Part shown: piece after piece, positions 46,105 to 56,804 of the stretch
How the letters are laid out: every line of letters begins with the position of its first letter
Position numbering within the stretch: the stretch's first letter is position 1
Assembly (NCBI GenBank): GCA_024686335.1
Contig: JAILCI010000061.1
Location: 1 to 64,000, forward strand
Direction: 5' to 3'
DNA from: Bacteroidales bacterium
Lineage (GTDB): Bacteria; Bacteroidota; Bacteroidia; Bacteroidales; WCHB1-69
Length of the DNA: 64,000 nucleotides
The notes under the pieces: model-generated
Database searches by the model: none
What the model saw: the letters and a program-made list of their open reading frames with translations, nothing else
Told to the model about the DNA's origin: nothing
Translations under genes and position numbers: made by a program

Positions 46105-47416
46105 CTAATTGCAGATTGTACAATTCAATCTTACGGTAAAGAGTCCTTTCCGATATCTTCAATTCATCAGCAGTCTTCTTTCGATTTCCGCAATGTCGCT
46201 GTAAAGCATTCATTATCGCATATTTCTCAATCTCCTCAAGGGAGCGTCCACCCTGATCCACAAATTCATAGATTTCGGAGTCTTCATCCTTCTCAGACCT
46301 GATGTCATCAGAGATCTTATCGCTTCCACGACTAGACTTGGGACGAGCCTTTAGTTCATCATCCACTACGCTATATTTGGATTCCGGAATTGTCTGTATC
46401 TCGTGATCATCCACACGGGAAATACTGACAGCGTTATTATCGCTCAATGGAATACTGTTTGACGTCGGACTTGACACTGCCTTTGCATATTCACCTTGCA
46501 TTTTCAACAGTTGTTCTTTAAGACTTATAATCTCATTCGACAAAGAATTGATTCTCTGTGCCGTCTGGATTTTGAAAAGGTCCTGATCTGCAGCAGGTTC
46601 TGTATGGACAAGCACCGGCAAATTAGATGTCGGTGAGGTCAAAAATGGTTTCAGGTCATCAGCGTTAACATTACGGTGCTCTGCGAGGAGAGATATCTGC
46701 TCGGCGACATTTTTGAGCTGACGGATATTACCGGGCCAGGAATAGCGCAGCAATTCATTTTCTGCATCTTCAGACAAAATCACAACAGGTGAACGATATT
46801 CATCGGAATAGTCGTTAGAAAATTTAGCGAAGAGAGCAAGAATATCATCTTTACGTTCGCGTAAAGCAGGCATACGAATAGGAACGGAACATAGACGATA
46901 ATACAAGTCCTCACGAAACTTGCCTTTAAGGATACGTTCTCCTATATTGACATTAGTAGCAGCCACCACCCTCACATCGGTCTTTTGAACTTTGGAGGAT
47001 CCAACTTTTATGAACTCTCCATTTTCCAAAACACGCAGAAGACGCACCTGGGTAGACAATGGCAGATCAGCCACTTCATCAAGGAAAATGGTGCCACCAT
47101 CGGCCATTTCGAAATAACCCTTACGATTGTCCACTGCACCAGTAAAAGAGCCCTTCTCATGACCAAAAAGTTCAGAATCTATTGTGCCTTCAGGTATTGC
47201 GCCACAGTTGATAGCAATATAATTCTTGGTTTTTCTAGCACTATATGCATGGATTATCTTTGGAATATTCTCCTTACCTGTACCACTCTCACCCGTCACT
47301 AACACAGACAAATCGGTCTTGGCAACCTGCAGTGCAATCTTCACCGCATGTTCGAAGTCCTTATTGACACCCACCATGCCAAAACGAGCCTTTATCGTAT
47401 TAAAATCTACATTCAT
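46094..47416 (-). CDS. sigma-54-dependent Fis-family transcriptional activator
   Basis: A 440-aa activator with no receiver or sensor domain: the AAA+ domain starts almost at once. Walker A is GESGTGKE (residues 42-49), the loop motif is GSFTGA (89-94; the common form is GAFTGA, an A-to-S change), and Walker B lies in GGTIFLDEVADL. A linker of ~130 residues has a coiled-coil-like stretch, and the C-terminus is a Fis-type helix-turn-helix (KKTADELKISERTLYRKIELY). It would remodel the sigma-54 promoter complex. The gene overlaps lptE by 11 nt. Regulation without a phosphorelay domain must rely on expression or a partner. Confidence 0.9.
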   Translation of the reverse strand: MNVDFNTIKARFGMVGVNKDFEHAVKIALQVAKTDLSVLVTGESGTGKENIPKIIHAYSARKTKNYIAINCGAIPEGTIDSELFGHEKGSFTGAVDNRKGYFEMADGGTIFLDEVADLPLSTQVRLLRVLENGEFIKVGSSKVQKTDVRVVAATNVNIGERILKGKFREDLYYRLCSVPIRMPALRERKDDILALFAKFSNDYSDEYRSPVVILSEDAENELLRYSWPGNIRQLKNVAEQISLLAEHRNVNADDLKPFLTSPTSNLPVLVHTEPAADQDLFKIQTAQRINSLSNEIISLKEQLLKMQGEYAKAVSSPTSNSIPLSDNNAVSISRVDDHEIQTIPESKYSVVDDELKARPKSSRGSDKISDDIRSEKDEDSEIYEFVDQGGRSLEEIEKYAIMNALQRHCGNRKKTADELKISERTLYRKIELYNLQLDDE

Positions 47417-47439
47417 TCAGCATAATAACTTAAGGGGTG

Positions 47440-47472
47440 CAAAGATACAATTTTTTTACGAGTCGTTTCAAA
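47440..47472 (-). promoter_or_regulatory. promoter of the sigma-54 activator-lptE-secG unit
   Basis: TATCTTTG on the minus strand (47440-47447) with TTTG at 47469-47472, spaced by 21 bp. It lies 23 bp before the start codon at 47416. It is a housekeeping-type promoter, not a sigma-54 promoter. Confidence 0.65.
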
Positions 47473-47579
47473 CAAAGCCCAGTGTTTCTTTTCCACAATC
47501 AAATGATTGATTTTTAATATTTTGCATATAGTTATCAACAATGTCAGCAAAACATCTCACATCCTTTCGATAAAAATAC

Positions 47580-47587
47580 TATTTTTG
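47580..47587 (+). promoter_or_regulatory. minus-7 box for the 1,429-aa T9SS protein
   Basis: TATTTTTG (TAnnTTTG) 47 bp before the ATG at 47635. No convincing minus-33 TTTG was found at 19-21 bp. Confidence 0.55.
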
Positions 47588-47634
47588 CACTCCTTTCTAA
47601 ATAAGAAATTATTACAAATTAAAATAAAATACAC

Positions 47635-50600
47635 ATGAAGAAAAATTACTTACTTAAACAGTGTATCATAATCTGTGCTATACTGTTAGGATTTATGGGT
47701 CTGCAAAGCCAGACCGTTGTCTTCCAAGAGGACTTCAGCTTGATAACTGACTCCAGCAACACGAATATTGGGAGCAGTTTGGACGACTACACCTCCGTCG
47801 CTGGTTGGACAGGCGACAAGATTTACCGTTGCAATGGGAAAATCAAATTAGGTTCCTCATCTGCACTAGGTTGGATTCAGACTCCCGCCATCGACCTCTC
47901 AGGCAACAATGGCAATTTCACCCTCTCTTTCGATGCTGAGGCTTGGTATCATGACTCCACCACCATCAAAGTCTATGTCGGCACCACTGTTCACACAGTT
48001 TCCGGACTTGACAATGACGGCAGCTACGGCAGTTACAGCCATATCACTTTAGACCTTTCTGGCGGTACGGCTGCCACCAACATCAAATTCGAGGGTAACC
48101 AAGCAGCCAAAGGACGTTTCTTCCTTGACAACATCGTCATCACGCAGAACAACGGTGTAACCTCCGCAGCTGCGCCTGTATTCTCAGAGGCATCAGGCAA
48201 CTACACCAGTCCCATCACTCTTTCCATGAGCAGTGCCACTGACGGTGCAACCATCTACTACACATTAGACGGCACCAACCCCACAACTTCCTCATCAGTC
48301 TACTCTACTCCTATCACCATCAGTCAAACCACCACAGTAAAGGCTATTGCCACAGCAACCGGCTATGCCAACAGTCCTGTGACCTCTGCCACCTATACCT
48401 TCCCGGCAACCGTGGCCAACATTGCCGCCTTCAAGGCTTTAAGTGCTAGTAGCCAACCTTACACCATCAGCAATGATGTGACTTTCGTTTTCCATCAAGA
48501 TAACTACACATACGTACAGGATGCTTCCGCAGCTCTGTTAGTCTACGGTGGCGGCATCACAACTGAATTTGAAGAGGGCGATCAGATCAGTAACCTCACT
48601 GGCACATATGCCACCTACCAAAATCAGATTGAGATGACCAACGTACAGAATCCTGACTCTGCAATCAGTAACACTGGCGCTGTGACTCCCCTCGTTGTGA
48701 CGATGAGCGAATTGTTGGCCAACTACAGCCAATATGATGCCAAGTTGATCACCTTGCAGGATGTCACTTTCCCTGATGGTTTCACTGGTTCCAACTCCAC
48801 TACCATCACCCAAGGTACTGACCAGATGACTGTTTACAAACGTTTCACCCTTGATACTACCCTAGCAGCCAATACTGTCACCGACGTCACCGGTTTTGCT
48901 GCCATCTACGGCACCAGCATTCAGATCTATCCTCGTAACAAGAATGACCTTGCAGCTGCCATTGTAGTTCCGCAACCTACTCTGACCATCAACGCTCCTG
49001 CCAACGGTGCCAACTTCAGCAGTTTGGACACTCTGCCGATGGATATCTCCATAAGCAACTTCGTCTTAGGCACTGACGGTTATCTGAAGATTGAGTCTCC
49101 GCTACTCGCATCTGCAGGTCTCACCAATCCGCTCTACCTTGACCAGATTGGTCTGGCAGTCCTCTTGCAGGCTGTCTTCTCACCGCTGCCAGCAGGCACT
49201 CACACCATCACTGCCTCTTTAGTCGACATGAACCAAGCCGCCCTCGACCCAGCAGTTTCTGCCACCACACAGTTCACAGTGACGATGCCGCAAGTTGAGA
49301 CTCCTGTCATCGCTCCTATCGCTGGAACCTATGCTGACAGTGTAACGGTAAGCATCTCCTGTGCCACCACGGGCGCTTCCATCTACTACACCACCGATGG
49401 CACCGAGCCCACAGAAACTTCAACTCTCTACGCAGCTCCCTTCACTTTGACAGCTAACGCCACCGTAAAGGCCAAAGCATTCAACGGCAACTACTGGGCT
49501 GCTTCCGAGACTGCCGAGGCTGCTTACATCATTGTTAACGAGCCTGTACTGACTGTTTCTCCGGCCACCTTGTCATTTGATGACGAGACCTTGACGAACA
49601 CCGTCTCTGTCAATGCCGCCTACATCACCTCCGCACTCACCTTGAGTAGCGACAACGCTCATTTCACAGTAACTCCAGCCACCATCACTCCGGCCAACGG
49701 CAACCACACTGTTACCGTCACTTTTGACGGCACAGTTCCTGCTACCGGAACACTGACAATTACTGGTGACACCCTCGTGCGCACGGTAGCCCTCACCGGC
49801 ACCGTCACACTGCCCGCTCCGACCTTTACTCCTGAGAGCGGCGCTTCTGACACTGTGCTGACCATCGCCATCGCTTGTTCCAACAGTGATGCAGCCATCC
49901 GCTATACCACCGACGGCACCGACCCTGACGCTACCAGTGATCTCTACACCTCTGCCATCACCCTCAACACCGTTGGCACATATACTTTCAAGGCTGTTGC
50001 CATGTTAAGTGGCTGGGTGAACAGCGAGGTTGCCACTGCCACCTATACTATCGTGGCTCCTAACCCGCCGGCTCCTCAGTATAACGACACGCTCATTTAT
50101 CATACCGACTTTGAAGTGGTTGATGGTTTCACTGCCTCCACTGTCTATAACAATGCCGCACCGGCATACACCGGCGAAAGTGAGCACCAATGGGGAACCG
50201 TTTACGGCACTCCTGCCACCACCGGCGCCATCCAGGGTGACCAGTCCATGCAGATGCGTTGGTACGCTTCCAGCGCCACCACTTTGGGCTATACCTACAC
50301 CAACTTTGACATTGCACACGCCTCCCGTATCGAGTTTGCAGCTGCAGCCACCAACGGCCTCAACGTAGAAGTATCCTACTCCACCGACGGCGGCAACACC
50401 TATAGCACACCTACGCTCTTCGAACTGAATAGCGGCCTGCACATGTACAACATGGAAATCAATAGCGACGGTTCATTCGACAACGTACGCTTCAAATTCC
50501 AAGTTGCACTGCCCGCCACCGCTCCCACCTCCACATCCAGAGTTTACATCGACAGTGTAAGCGTCTTCGGTTATCCGAGCACTCCTTCTTCCACTGTTGA

Positions 50601-51924
50601 GGCGCCCGTCATCACCCCGAACACCGGCACCTATTTTGCCCCTGTAAGTGTCTCTATGACATGTGCCACCACTGGCGCTGAGATCCGCTACACCACCGAC
50701 GGCACAACCCCAACAAGTACATCTACACTCTATAGTGCTCCTTTCACAGTGAGCGCCACCACAACCGTTAAAGCTGTCGCATTCTTCGGTTCCATGACTC
50801 CGAGCAACACTGCTACTGCAACCTATACCTTCCCGACCGAGGTAGCCACCATCGCTGACTTCAAGGCTGCCAATACCGCCACCAATACCACTCCTTATAT
50901 GATCACGGGTGATGTAACATTTGTCTTTGCAAATGGCAACAACATCTACATCCAGGATGCTACAGGCGGTCTGCTCATCTACAACCAGAACGGCAACATC
51001 ACCAATGAGTACAACGAAGGTGACGTTATCAGCGGCGGTATCTGCGGTACCTATACCTTATATAATGGCCTTGTCGAGATGATTCCGCTGGCCAACCCGA
51101 ACACCGCCTCCAGCAATGTGGGCACCATCTCACCTGTTCTCGCCGACATCGAAGCCATTGAAGCTCAATACTACGTATTTGAGTCCCGTCTTGTGAAACT
51201 CACCGACGTGACCTTCACAGAAGGTGGCACTTACACCAGCGGTTCTTCCAGCAACCTCAACATCGAGCAGAATGGCGAAACAATGGTGTGCCGCAGCGTA
51301 TTCAAGACTCTGGACATGACTATCCCCGCAGGACAGCATGCCGATGTGACCGGTTTCGTTCTGCAATACAACAACAACTATCAGATTGCTCCGCGTGATA
51401 ATGACGACATCGTCTTCGTCTCCACCGAGCTTGACACTGTTGCCACTCCTGTCATCGCCATTACCGACAATGGTGACGGCAACGTGACCATCGCCATCAG
51501 CTGCGCCACCGATGGTGCTTCCATCTATTACACCCTCGACGGCACCACACCTGACGAGAACTCCACCCTTTACAGTGCAGCTGTCACTCATGATGGCAGC
51601 GAGTTCACCGTTAAGGCTATCGCCATGAAGGACGAGATGGTCAACAGTGCTGTTGCCACGATGACGCACACTGGCATCCAGGGACACAGCAGCATTGTTT
51701 GCACCGTTTATCCAAACCCGACCGTCAGCAGCTGCCATATCAGCGTCAACGGTTCTCTCATTGAGAATGTAGCTGTTTACGACAACTTCGGCAAACTCGT
51801 AGAGGTTATCACTGTCAGCAACACCGAGGCCGACCTCAACCTTGCTGGTTATGCAACAGGTCTATACCATCTTAACATCAAGACCTCCGACGGCGTCATC
51901 GCCACGAAGGTTGTGAGACAATAA
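47635..51924 (+). CDS. large T9SS type A secreted protein with CHB_HEX_C-like repeats
   Basis: 1,429 aa with signal peptide ([19 protein letters not shown], ending about QSQ at residue 26). A first jelly-roll (about 27-178, ending FFLDNIVIT) is followed by a chitobiase-like domain (180-262, [19 protein letters not shown]). An OB/DUF5689-like segment (263-447) has [16 protein letters not shown] and [10 protein letters not shown]. Further chitobiase-like domains lie at about 557-632, 728-807, 991-1067 and 1269-1343. A second jelly-roll (about 815-985) and a second OB-like segment (1070-1265, [16 protein letters not shown]) repeat the first arrangement. The last ~75 residues ([14 protein letters not shown]...TKVVRQ) are a T9SS type A tail. 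No catalytic site was recognised; carbohydrate or surface binding is a guess. Confidence 0.9.
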   Translation: MKKNYLLKQCIIICAILLGFMGLQSQTVVFQEDFSLITDSSNTNIGSSLDDYTSVAGWTGDKIYRCNGKIKLGSSSALGWIQTPAIDLSGNNGNFTLSFDAEAWYHDSTTIKVYVGTTVHTVSGLDNDGSYGSYSHITLDLSGGTAATNIKFEGNQAAKGRFFLDNIVITQNNGVTSAAAPVFSEASGNYTSPITLSMSSATDGATIYYTLDGTNPTTSSSVYSTPITISQTTTVKAIATATGYANSPVTSATYTFPATVANIAAFKALSASSQPYTISNDVTFVFHQDNYTYVQDASAALLVYGGGITTEFEEGDQISNLTGTYATYQNQIEMTNVQNPDSAISNTGAVTPLVVTMSELLANYSQYDAKLITLQDVTFPDGFTGSNSTTITQGTDQMTVYKRFTLDTTLAANTVTDVTGFAAIYGTSIQIYPRNKNDLAAAIVVPQPTLTINAPANGANFSSLDTLPMDISISNFVLGTDGYLKIESPLLASAGLTNPLYLDQIGLAVLLQAVFSPLPAGTHTITASLVDMNQAALDPAVSATTQFTVTMPQVETPVIAPIAGTYADSVTVSISCATTGASIYYTTDGTEPTETSTLYAAPFTLTANATVKAKAFNGNYWAASETAEAAYIIVNEPVLTVSPATLSFDDETLTNTVSVNAAYITSALTLSSDNAHFTVTPATITPANGNHTVTVTFDGTVPATGTLTITGDTLVRTVALTGTVTLPAPTFTPESGASDTVLTIAIACSNSDAAIRYTTDGTDPDATSDLYTSAITLNTVGTYTFKAVAMLSGWVNSEVATATYTIVAPNPPAPQYNDTLIYHTDFEVVDGFTASTVYNNAAPAYTGESEHQWGTVYGTPATTGAIQGDQSMQMRWYASSATTLGYTYTNFDIAHASRIEFAAAATNGLNVEVSYSTDGGNTYSTPTLFELNSGLHMYNMEINSDGSFDNVRFKFQVALPATAPTSTSRVYIDSVSVFGYPSTPSSTVEAPVITPNTGTYFAPVSVSMTCATTGAEIRYTTDGTTPTSTSTLYSAPFTVSATTTVKAVAFFGSMTPSNTATATYTFPTEVATIADFKAANTATNTTPYMITGDVTFVFANGNNIYIQDATGGLLIYNQNGNITNEYNEGDVISGGICGTYTLYNGLVEMIPLANPNTASSNVGTISPVLADIEAIEAQYYVFESRLVKLTDVTFTEGGTYTSGSSSNLNIEQNGETMVCRSVFKTLDMTIPAGQHADVTGFVLQYNNNYQIAPRDNDDIVFVSTELDTVATPVIAITDNGDGNVTIAISCATDGASIYYTLDGTTPDENSTLYSAAVTHDGSEFTVKAIAMKDEMVNSAVATMTHTGIQGHSSIVCTVYPNPTVSSCHISVNGSLIENVAVYDNFGKLVEVITVSNTEADLNLAGYATGLYHLNIKTSDGVIATKVVRQ

Positions 51925-51943
51925 GCATTTATGCGATAACAAG

Positions 51944-51975
51944 AAAAAAAGGCGACCGACGGTCGCCTTTTTTTT
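51944..51975 (+). terminator. strong bidirectional-looking terminator
   Basis: GGCGACC (51951-51957) and GGTCGCC (51961-51967) with a GAC loop, flanked by an A-run upstream and a run of eight Ts (51968-51975), 20 bp after the stop codon. Confidence 0.9.
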
Positions 51976-52172
51976 GAGGGAGACAAGGACTTCATGGCTG
52001 GCAACTCCCGCGTGCTCTATGGGCAGGTGCCTCGGTAAATCATGTTGGGATTAAAATGCATTATTGACTCTATACTCATCTTTTTTGTGCCATCATGTAT
52101 ATAACTTCCTTTTTTGTTGTTACAATTTTTAATTTTCAATTCTCCACCGACATACCGAGTTAATAAAAAGAC

Positions 52173-52180
52173 TATCTTTG
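52173..52180 (+). promoter_or_regulatory. minus-7 box for the 324-aa secreted protein
   Basis: TATCTTTG (TAnnTTTG) 38 bp before the ATG at 52219. The space from 51976 to 52172 holds no gene I can support. Confidence 0.5.
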
Positions 52181-52218
52181 CAAATAAAAAACAATCATAA
52201 TTTTTAAAAACTCTAATT

Positions 52219-53193
52219 ATGAAAAAGATTCTTGCAACCCTTTTGTTTATAGCCCTTTTGGGACCTGCCGCCAACGCACAGCTTGGAGGCATTTTGCGCA
52301 GAGCCGCGGAAAAAGCAACAGAAAAAGCAGTTGACAAAGCCACCGACAAGGCTGCAGACGCTGCAGCAAAAGCCGTTGAGGATGAACTCAACAAACAACA
52401 ACCTCAACAGACAGAGGCAACTGGGAAAGAGGTCACCTCTCTTGCAGACATCATGAAACAGATGCCTGCACTGCCAACAGCGCAACAGTTCATCAAATAC
52501 AAAGAGGCGGAACTGAATGAGCAAACCATGAAAATGGTCACCAATCCTGTAACTTCATTCAACGCGCAGGCAATGAGTCTATCCATGGAGGCCGTCACAT
52601 TTTGCACCCAGAATCTGGATTCCGCAGAGGTTATGGACGCCGCATACAAACAGGCAGAAGCCACCACAGGATTGACACGGGAGGAGATCGACAAACTCTC
52701 CACCATGAGCGAAGCGGAGCAAGAGGCCTACCTGAAAGCCCATTATCAGCAAGGGCACGCAGAAGCTGCCATGCTGAACCAAGCTGTTGAAGCGAGCAAA
52801 TATCTCGAGCCTCTCCAACCGAAGATCGACGAATGGGAGAAGGTTAATGAAAGAATAGAAGGGATCTATAAGAAAGTCGACGGACAATGCCGAGAAATAT
52901 ATAAGAAATATGCGGACAAACTGGCTGACGAGACTGACAAGAATCATAATAGCATATTAATGCAATATTATTCAGAGATCGTCTCATTCCAGCGCGACGC
53001 TGTCGAGCAAGCCATGAAATTACGTCTGAACGAGCAGATGCCGATCGCTGAAAAGATTGAGGAAGAGATGGTCGTCATCCGTAAAGAGCACCAGGATTTC
53101 GTCTCTGCGCTTCTCAACTACCCGCAGCTCACCGCCACACAATATTTCATGGAATACGCACGAGTATTGGAAATCCCGGAATATAAGGATTAA
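52219..53193 (+). CDS. secreted helical protein of unknown function
   Basis: A 324-aa protein with signal peptide MKKILATLLFIALLGPAANA. A heptad-like Lys/Ala/Glu/Asp stretch at about residues 26-58 (RRAAEKATEKAVDKATDKAAD) looks like an amphipathic helix. The remainder is predicted-looking alpha-helical and rich in Glu, Lys and Gln (KIDEWEKVNERIEGIYKKVDGQ). No known domain was recognised. It is alone between a terminator and the thrS terminator and is followed by a copy of the dispersed palindrome. Confidence 0.7.
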   Translation: MKKILATLLFIALLGPAANAQLGGILRRAAEKATEKAVDKATDKAADAAAKAVEDELNKQQPQQTEATGKEVTSLADIMKQMPALPTAQQFIKYKEAELNEQTMKMVTNPVTSFNAQAMSLSMEAVTFCTQNLDSAEVMDAAYKQAEATTGLTREEIDKLSTMSEAEQEAYLKAHYQQGHAEAAMLNQAVEASKYLEPLQPKIDEWEKVNERIEGIYKKVDGQCREIYKKYADKLADETDKNHNSILMQYYSEIVSFQRDAVEQAMKLRLNEQMPIAEKIEEEMVVIRKEHQDFVSALLNYPQLTATQYFMEYARVLEIPEYKD

Positions 53194-53210
53194 GTTCCCG
53201 AGGCAAAAAA

Positions 53211-53232
53211 GACGTTCCATGGAACGTCTCTA
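53211..53232. repeat. dispersed palindrome, fourth copy
   Basis: GACGTTCCATGGAACGTC (53211-53228), then TCTACAG. It is preceded by AAAAAA, so only the right arm of the full palindrome of 18749-18780 is retained. It sits 18 bp after a stop codon, as at cdaA. Confidence 0.75.
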
Positions 53233-53317
53233 CAGTGTGACACCGGGTATCATTATCCATCATGACAGACCAAAAATCATATCTTCATAGTTTAATAACT
53301 TCATAATTTCATATAAA

Positions 53318-53344
53318 AAAGGGCGGAAGTTGATTCCGCCCTTT
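53318..53344 (-). terminator. thrS terminator
   Basis: AAAGGGCGGAA (53318-53328) and TTCCGCCCTTT (53334-53344) with a 5-nt loop, 18 bp after the thrS stop. On the minus strand a T-run follows (complement of the As from 53315). Confidence 0.85.
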
Positions 53345-53362
53345 CAAATATATTGATCAATA

Positions 53363-55300
53363 TTAGTTGTCAAGTTCTTCCTTGATCGCTTGTTGAATCA
53401 GTGTCACGAAGTCGCCAAGCGGCATGGTACCGGCATCGACATTACCGTGCTTACGTGCGGAGACAGTGCCGTCGGCCTCCTCCTTCTCGCCCACGATGAG
53501 CATATAAGGAATCTTAGCGGTTTCGGCGTCACGGATCTTACGGCCGGTCTTCTCACTGCGTTCGTCGATGTAGCAGCGAATGTCCTGCTCGTCCAAAGCG
53601 GCCTGCACCTTGCGGGCGTAGTCCATATACTTCTCACTGATAGGCAGGATGACGACCTGGTCGGAGGTGAGCCACAACGGGAAGTTACCGCCAGTGTGCT
53701 CCAGCAAGACAGCCACGAAACGTTCCATAGAGCCGAACGGGGCGCGGTGGATCATCACCGGACGCTTCTTCAGACCGTCAGCATCGGTGTATTCCAGACC
53801 GAAACGCTCAGGCAAGTTGTAGTCCACTTGGACAGTACCCAACTGCCACTCGCGGCCGATGGCATCCTTCACCATGAAGTCGAGTTTCGGACCATAGAAT
53901 GCGGCCTCGCCCTCAACCTCGATAGTGTTCAGACCCTTCTCAGCAGCAGCCTCGATGATGGCGCGCTGTGCCTTCTCCCAGTTCTCGTCAGTACCGATGT
54001 ACTTCTCCTTGTTGTTAGGATCACGCAAGGAGATTTGAGCCTTATAGTTGTCGAACTTCAGAGTTTTGAAGATATATAAAATAATGTCTATGACCTTGCA
54101 GAACTCCTCCTTGATCTGGTCAGCAGTACAGAAGAGGTGAGCGTCATCCTGTGTAAAGCCACGGACTCTCGTCAAGCCGTGCAACTCACCGCTCTGCTCA
54201 TAACGATATACTGTACCGAATTCAGCCAGACGGAGAGGCAGCTCTTTGTAAGAACGCGGACGTGATGCATAGATCTCGCAGTGGTGAGGACAGTTCATCG
54301 GTTTGAGGAAGAACTCCTCGCCTTCTTGCGGTGTAGTGATCGGACGGAAAGAGTCCGCACCATATTTTGCATAGTGACCGGATGTCTTATACAGATTCAC
54401 ATTACCGATATGCGGGGTGATGACTTGCAGATAGCCATACTTCTTCTGCACCTTACGGAGGAACTGCTCAAGGCGGTCGCGCAGAGCGGCACCCTTAGGC
54501 AGCCACAACGGCAGACCCTGACCCACGCGCTGTGAGAAGGTGAAGAGCTCCATCTCACGACCCAGTTTACGGTGGTCGCGCTTAGCAGCCTCTTCGAGGA
54601 GGGCCAAGTATTCGTCAAGCTCTTTCTTCTTCGGGAAGGTGACAGCGTAGATACGGGTCAGCTGTTTGCGCTTCTCGTCGCCACGCCAGTAAGCACCAGC
54701 CGTCTTCAACAGCTTGATAGCCTTGATGGCAGAGGTGTCGTGCAAGTGCGGACCACGACAGAGGTCGGTGAAAGGACCGCTCTCATAGAAAGAGATCTTA
54801 CCATCTTCCAAACCGTCGATGAGTTCCAGTTTGTACTCATCGCCCTTCTTCTGGAAATAGTCAAGAGCCTCAGATTTGGAGACCTCGCGACGCACGAACT
54901 GGATCTTTTGGGATGCCAGTTCTTTCATCTTGGCCTCAATCTTCGGGAAATCCTCAGAAGAGATGGAATAATCCATGAAGTCGATATCATAATAGAAACC
55001 GGTCTCAATATGAGGTCCGATACCAAATTTAACACCAGGATACAGAGACTCGATAGCAGCAGCCATCAAGTGAGCGGAACTGTGCCAGAAAGTATCCTTA
55101 CCTTCACGGTCGTTCCATGTGTAAAGGGTGAGGGTCGCGTCCTCGTTGATGGGTTTGTCGAGTTCCACCATTTGGTCATTCACTTTGGCCACGAGCACGT
55201 TGCGGGCCAGACCTTCGCTGATGGAGAGAGCCACCTGATAAGCGGTAGAGCCTTTCTCCATTTGTTTAATAGAGCCGTCAGGCAATGTGATATTTATCAT
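53363..55300 (-). CDS. thrS: threonine-tRNA ligase
   Basis: A 645-aa class II synthetase. The N-terminal TGS domain begins [14 protein letters not shown]. The editing domain has [12 protein letters not shown] (the HxxxH zinc/editing motif) and CRGPHL. The catalytic core shows motif 2 [13 protein letters not shown] and motif 3 near [16 protein letters not shown]. The anticodon-binding domain ends the protein. The full length and all core motifs are present. A minus-7 box lies upstream at 55335, and queA is the next gene upstream. Confidence 0.97.
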   Translation of the reverse strand: MINITLPDGSIKQMEKGSTAYQVALSISEGLARNVLVAKVNDQMVELDKPINEDATLTLYTWNDREGKDTFWHSSAHLMAAAIESLYPGVKFGIGPHIETGFYYDIDFMDYSISSEDFPKIEAKMKELASQKIQFVRREVSKSEALDYFQKKGDEYKLELIDGLEDGKISFYESGPFTDLCRGPHLHDTSAIKAIKLLKTAGAYWRGDEKRKQLTRIYAVTFPKKKELDEYLALLEEAAKRDHRKLGREMELFTFSQRVGQGLPLWLPKGAALRDRLEQFLRKVQKKYGYLQVITPHIGNVNLYKTSGHYAKYGADSFRPITTPQEGEEFFLKPMNCPHHCEIYASRPRSYKELPLRLAEFGTVYRYEQSGELHGLTRVRGFTQDDAHLFCTADQIKEEFCKVIDIILYIFKTLKFDNYKAQISLRDPNNKEKYIGTDENWEKAQRAIIEAAAEKGLNTIEVEGEAAFYGPKLDFMVKDAIGREWQLGTVQVDYNLPERFGLEYTDADGLKKRPVMIHRAPFGSMERFVAVLLEHTGGNFPLWLTSDQVVILPISEKYMDYARKVQAALDEQDIRCYIDERSEKTGRKIRDAETAKIPYMLIVGEKEEADGTVSARKHGNVDAGTMPLGDFVTLIQQAIKEELDN

Positions 55301-55334
55301 ATCTAAAGTATTTGAGTTTTCTAAAATTGGGCTG

Positions 55335-55342
55335 CAAAAATA
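55335..55342 (-). promoter_or_regulatory. minus-7 box for thrS
   Basis: CAAAAATA reads TATTTTTG on the minus strand, 34 bp before the thrS ATG and just before the queA stop codon at 55355. No T-box-like leader fits in this space. Confidence 0.5.
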
Positions 55343-55354
55343 CGAAAAATTGGG

Positions 55355-56572
55355 TTATGGTAGAAATAAATTAGAATCTCCATAACTTAAAAATCTATAT
55401 CCGTTGTCCAGAGCATGCCTGTAGATAGTTTTCCACTCGTCGCCCAGGAAGGCAGAAATGAGCAACAGCAACGTACTCTTAGGTTGATGGAAGTTGGTGA
55501 CGAGGCCTTGGACCACCTTGATGGGATAGCCAGGGAGGATGATCAGACGTGTGGAGGCGTGAAGCCAGTCGGTCTGGTTCTCCGCCAAATGTCGGAGAAT
55601 CCTCTTCAACGACTCCTCAAGAGACACATCGCGCAAGGCAAGATCCTCATACATCTCCCACTGTTGCACGTGAAGCGGATCAGGGCGACCGAGGGTCAGC
55701 TTGGCTCCGATGATGAACAGCGACTCCAAGGTGCGCGTCACCGTCGTGCCGACGGCGATACGGCGGCGTGACAGCTGGCTGAGTAGACTTTTGATGCGTT
55801 GGGCAGAGAGGACAATCTTCTCCTCATGCATGAAATGTCCGCCGATAGTCTCGGAGCTGACCGGCTTGAAGGTGCCGGCGCCCACATGGAGAGTTACGTA
55901 CTCTGTGGCGATGCCTTTGGCTTTTAGGGCCTCAAAGACGGCAGGGGTGAAGTGCAACCCAGCTGTGGGTGCTGCCACGGAACCGTCGTAACGGGCATAG
56001 ACTGTCTGATAGCGCTTCTCGTCAGTAGCCTCAGCTTCGCGCTTAATGTAGGGAGGCAAGGGAATCTTACCGTAGTGCTCAATCCACTCCGCAAAGCTGA
56101 CAGAGGTGTCATCCCAACGGAAAGTAACTGCGAAGGTCCCGTTCTCGTTCTCGCCCCGCTCGGCGGTCACCGTCAGCTCGCGCCCCTCGATGGGCACGAC
56201 AATCTGCAGAGGGCGTTTCCATTTGCGGGCATTGCCGACCATACAACGCCAGGTCACCTCGCCGCTCTGGGCGAAAGCTGTCGCAGGGTCTGTGGAAGGC
56301 GCCAGCGGTTCCAGACAGAAAATTTCGATAGCCGCGCCAGTCGTGTTGTGGGCCAGCAGACGGGCATGGATTACCTTCGAGTCGTTGAAGATGAGCAGAT
56401 CTTTGGAAGTCAGGAAGTCGGGCAGATGGTCGAAACGGCTGTCCTCGATCTCATGATTCCGCCACACTAACAATTTGGAGTGGTCGCGCACCTCTGCCGG
56501 ATAGAAGGCGATACGCTCTTCCGGCAGGGGGTAGTCATAATCGTCGATATGTATGTTCTGTTCTTTCAGCAT
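55355..56572 (-). CDS. queA: S-adenosylmethionine:tRNA ribosyltransferase-isomerase
   Basis: A 405-aa member of the QueA family (late queuosine synthesis: transfers and isomerises ribose from SAM onto preQ1-modified tRNA). Family segments are YPLPEERIAFYPAEVRDHSKLL, LIFNDSKVIHARL, APTAGLHFTPAVFEAL, YVTLHVGAGTFKPV and GLVTNFHQPKSTLLLLISAF. It is longer than the ~350-aa proteobacterial form, mainly at the central region, as is usual in Bacteroidota. No other queuosine gene is in the window. Confidence 0.92.
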   Translation of the reverse strand: MLKEQNIHIDDYDYPLPEERIAFYPAEVRDHSKLLVWRNHEIEDSRFDHLPDFLTSKDLLIFNDSKVIHARLLAHNTTGAAIEIFCLEPLAPSTDPATAFAQSGEVTWRCMVGNARKWKRPLQIVVPIEGRELTVTAERGENENGTFAVTFRWDDTSVSFAEWIEHYGKIPLPPYIKREAEATDEKRYQTVYARYDGSVAAPTAGLHFTPAVFEALKAKGIATEYVTLHVGAGTFKPVSSETIGGHFMHEEKIVLSAQRIKSLLSQLSRRRIAVGTTVTRTLESLFIIGAKLTLGRPDPLHVQQWEMYEDLALRDVSLEESLKRILRHLAENQTDWLHASTRLIILPGYPIKVVQGLVTNFHQPKSTLLLLISAFLGDEWKTIYRHALDNGYRFLSYGDSNLFLP

Positions 56573-56580
56573 AAGGGCCG

Positions 56581-56588
56581 CAAAAATA
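56581..56588 (-). promoter_or_regulatory. minus-7 box for queA
   Basis: CAAAAATA reads TATTTTTG on the minus strand, only 8 bp before the queA ATG at 56572. A leaderless or near-leaderless message would result, so the box is only moderately convincing. Confidence 0.4.
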
Positions 56589-56699
56589 CGAAAAAGATAG
56601 CCTCAGCGAGCAAGATATTTTCGGCAAAGATTTATTTTTAACTTATTATCAATCACTTATAAAAAGTGAAAAGGGTGTGTGTACGTTTAAAAAAAATTG

Positions 56700-56707
56700 T
56701 ATTTTTG
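56700..56707 (+). promoter_or_regulatory. minus-7 box for the tRNA pair
   Basis: TATTTTTG (TAnnTTTG), 15 bp before tRNA-Pro. No clear minus-33 was seen. Confidence 0.5.
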
Positions 56708-56722
56708 CCGCCGAATTTCAAT

Positions 56723-56800
56723 CGGGATATAGCGTAGTCCGGTTATCGCGCCTGCTTTGGGAGCAGGAGGTCGCCTGTTCGAATCAGGCTATCCCGACCA
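56723..56800 (+). tRNA. tRNA-Pro (anticodon TGG), CCA encoded
   Basis: The acceptor arm CGGGATA pairs with TATCCCG. The anticodon stem CCTGC/GCAGG carries the loop TTTGGGA with anticodon TGG at 56758-56760. The T arm is CCTGT-TCGAATC-AGG. After the discriminator A at 56797, CCA follows at 56798-56800. Confidence 0.95.
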
Positions 56801-56804
56801 AGGA

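Noticed and set aside
55301-55354. T-box or other leader regulation of thrS
   Set aside because: Only 54 bp separate thrS from queA and the space holds a plain TAnnTTTG box.
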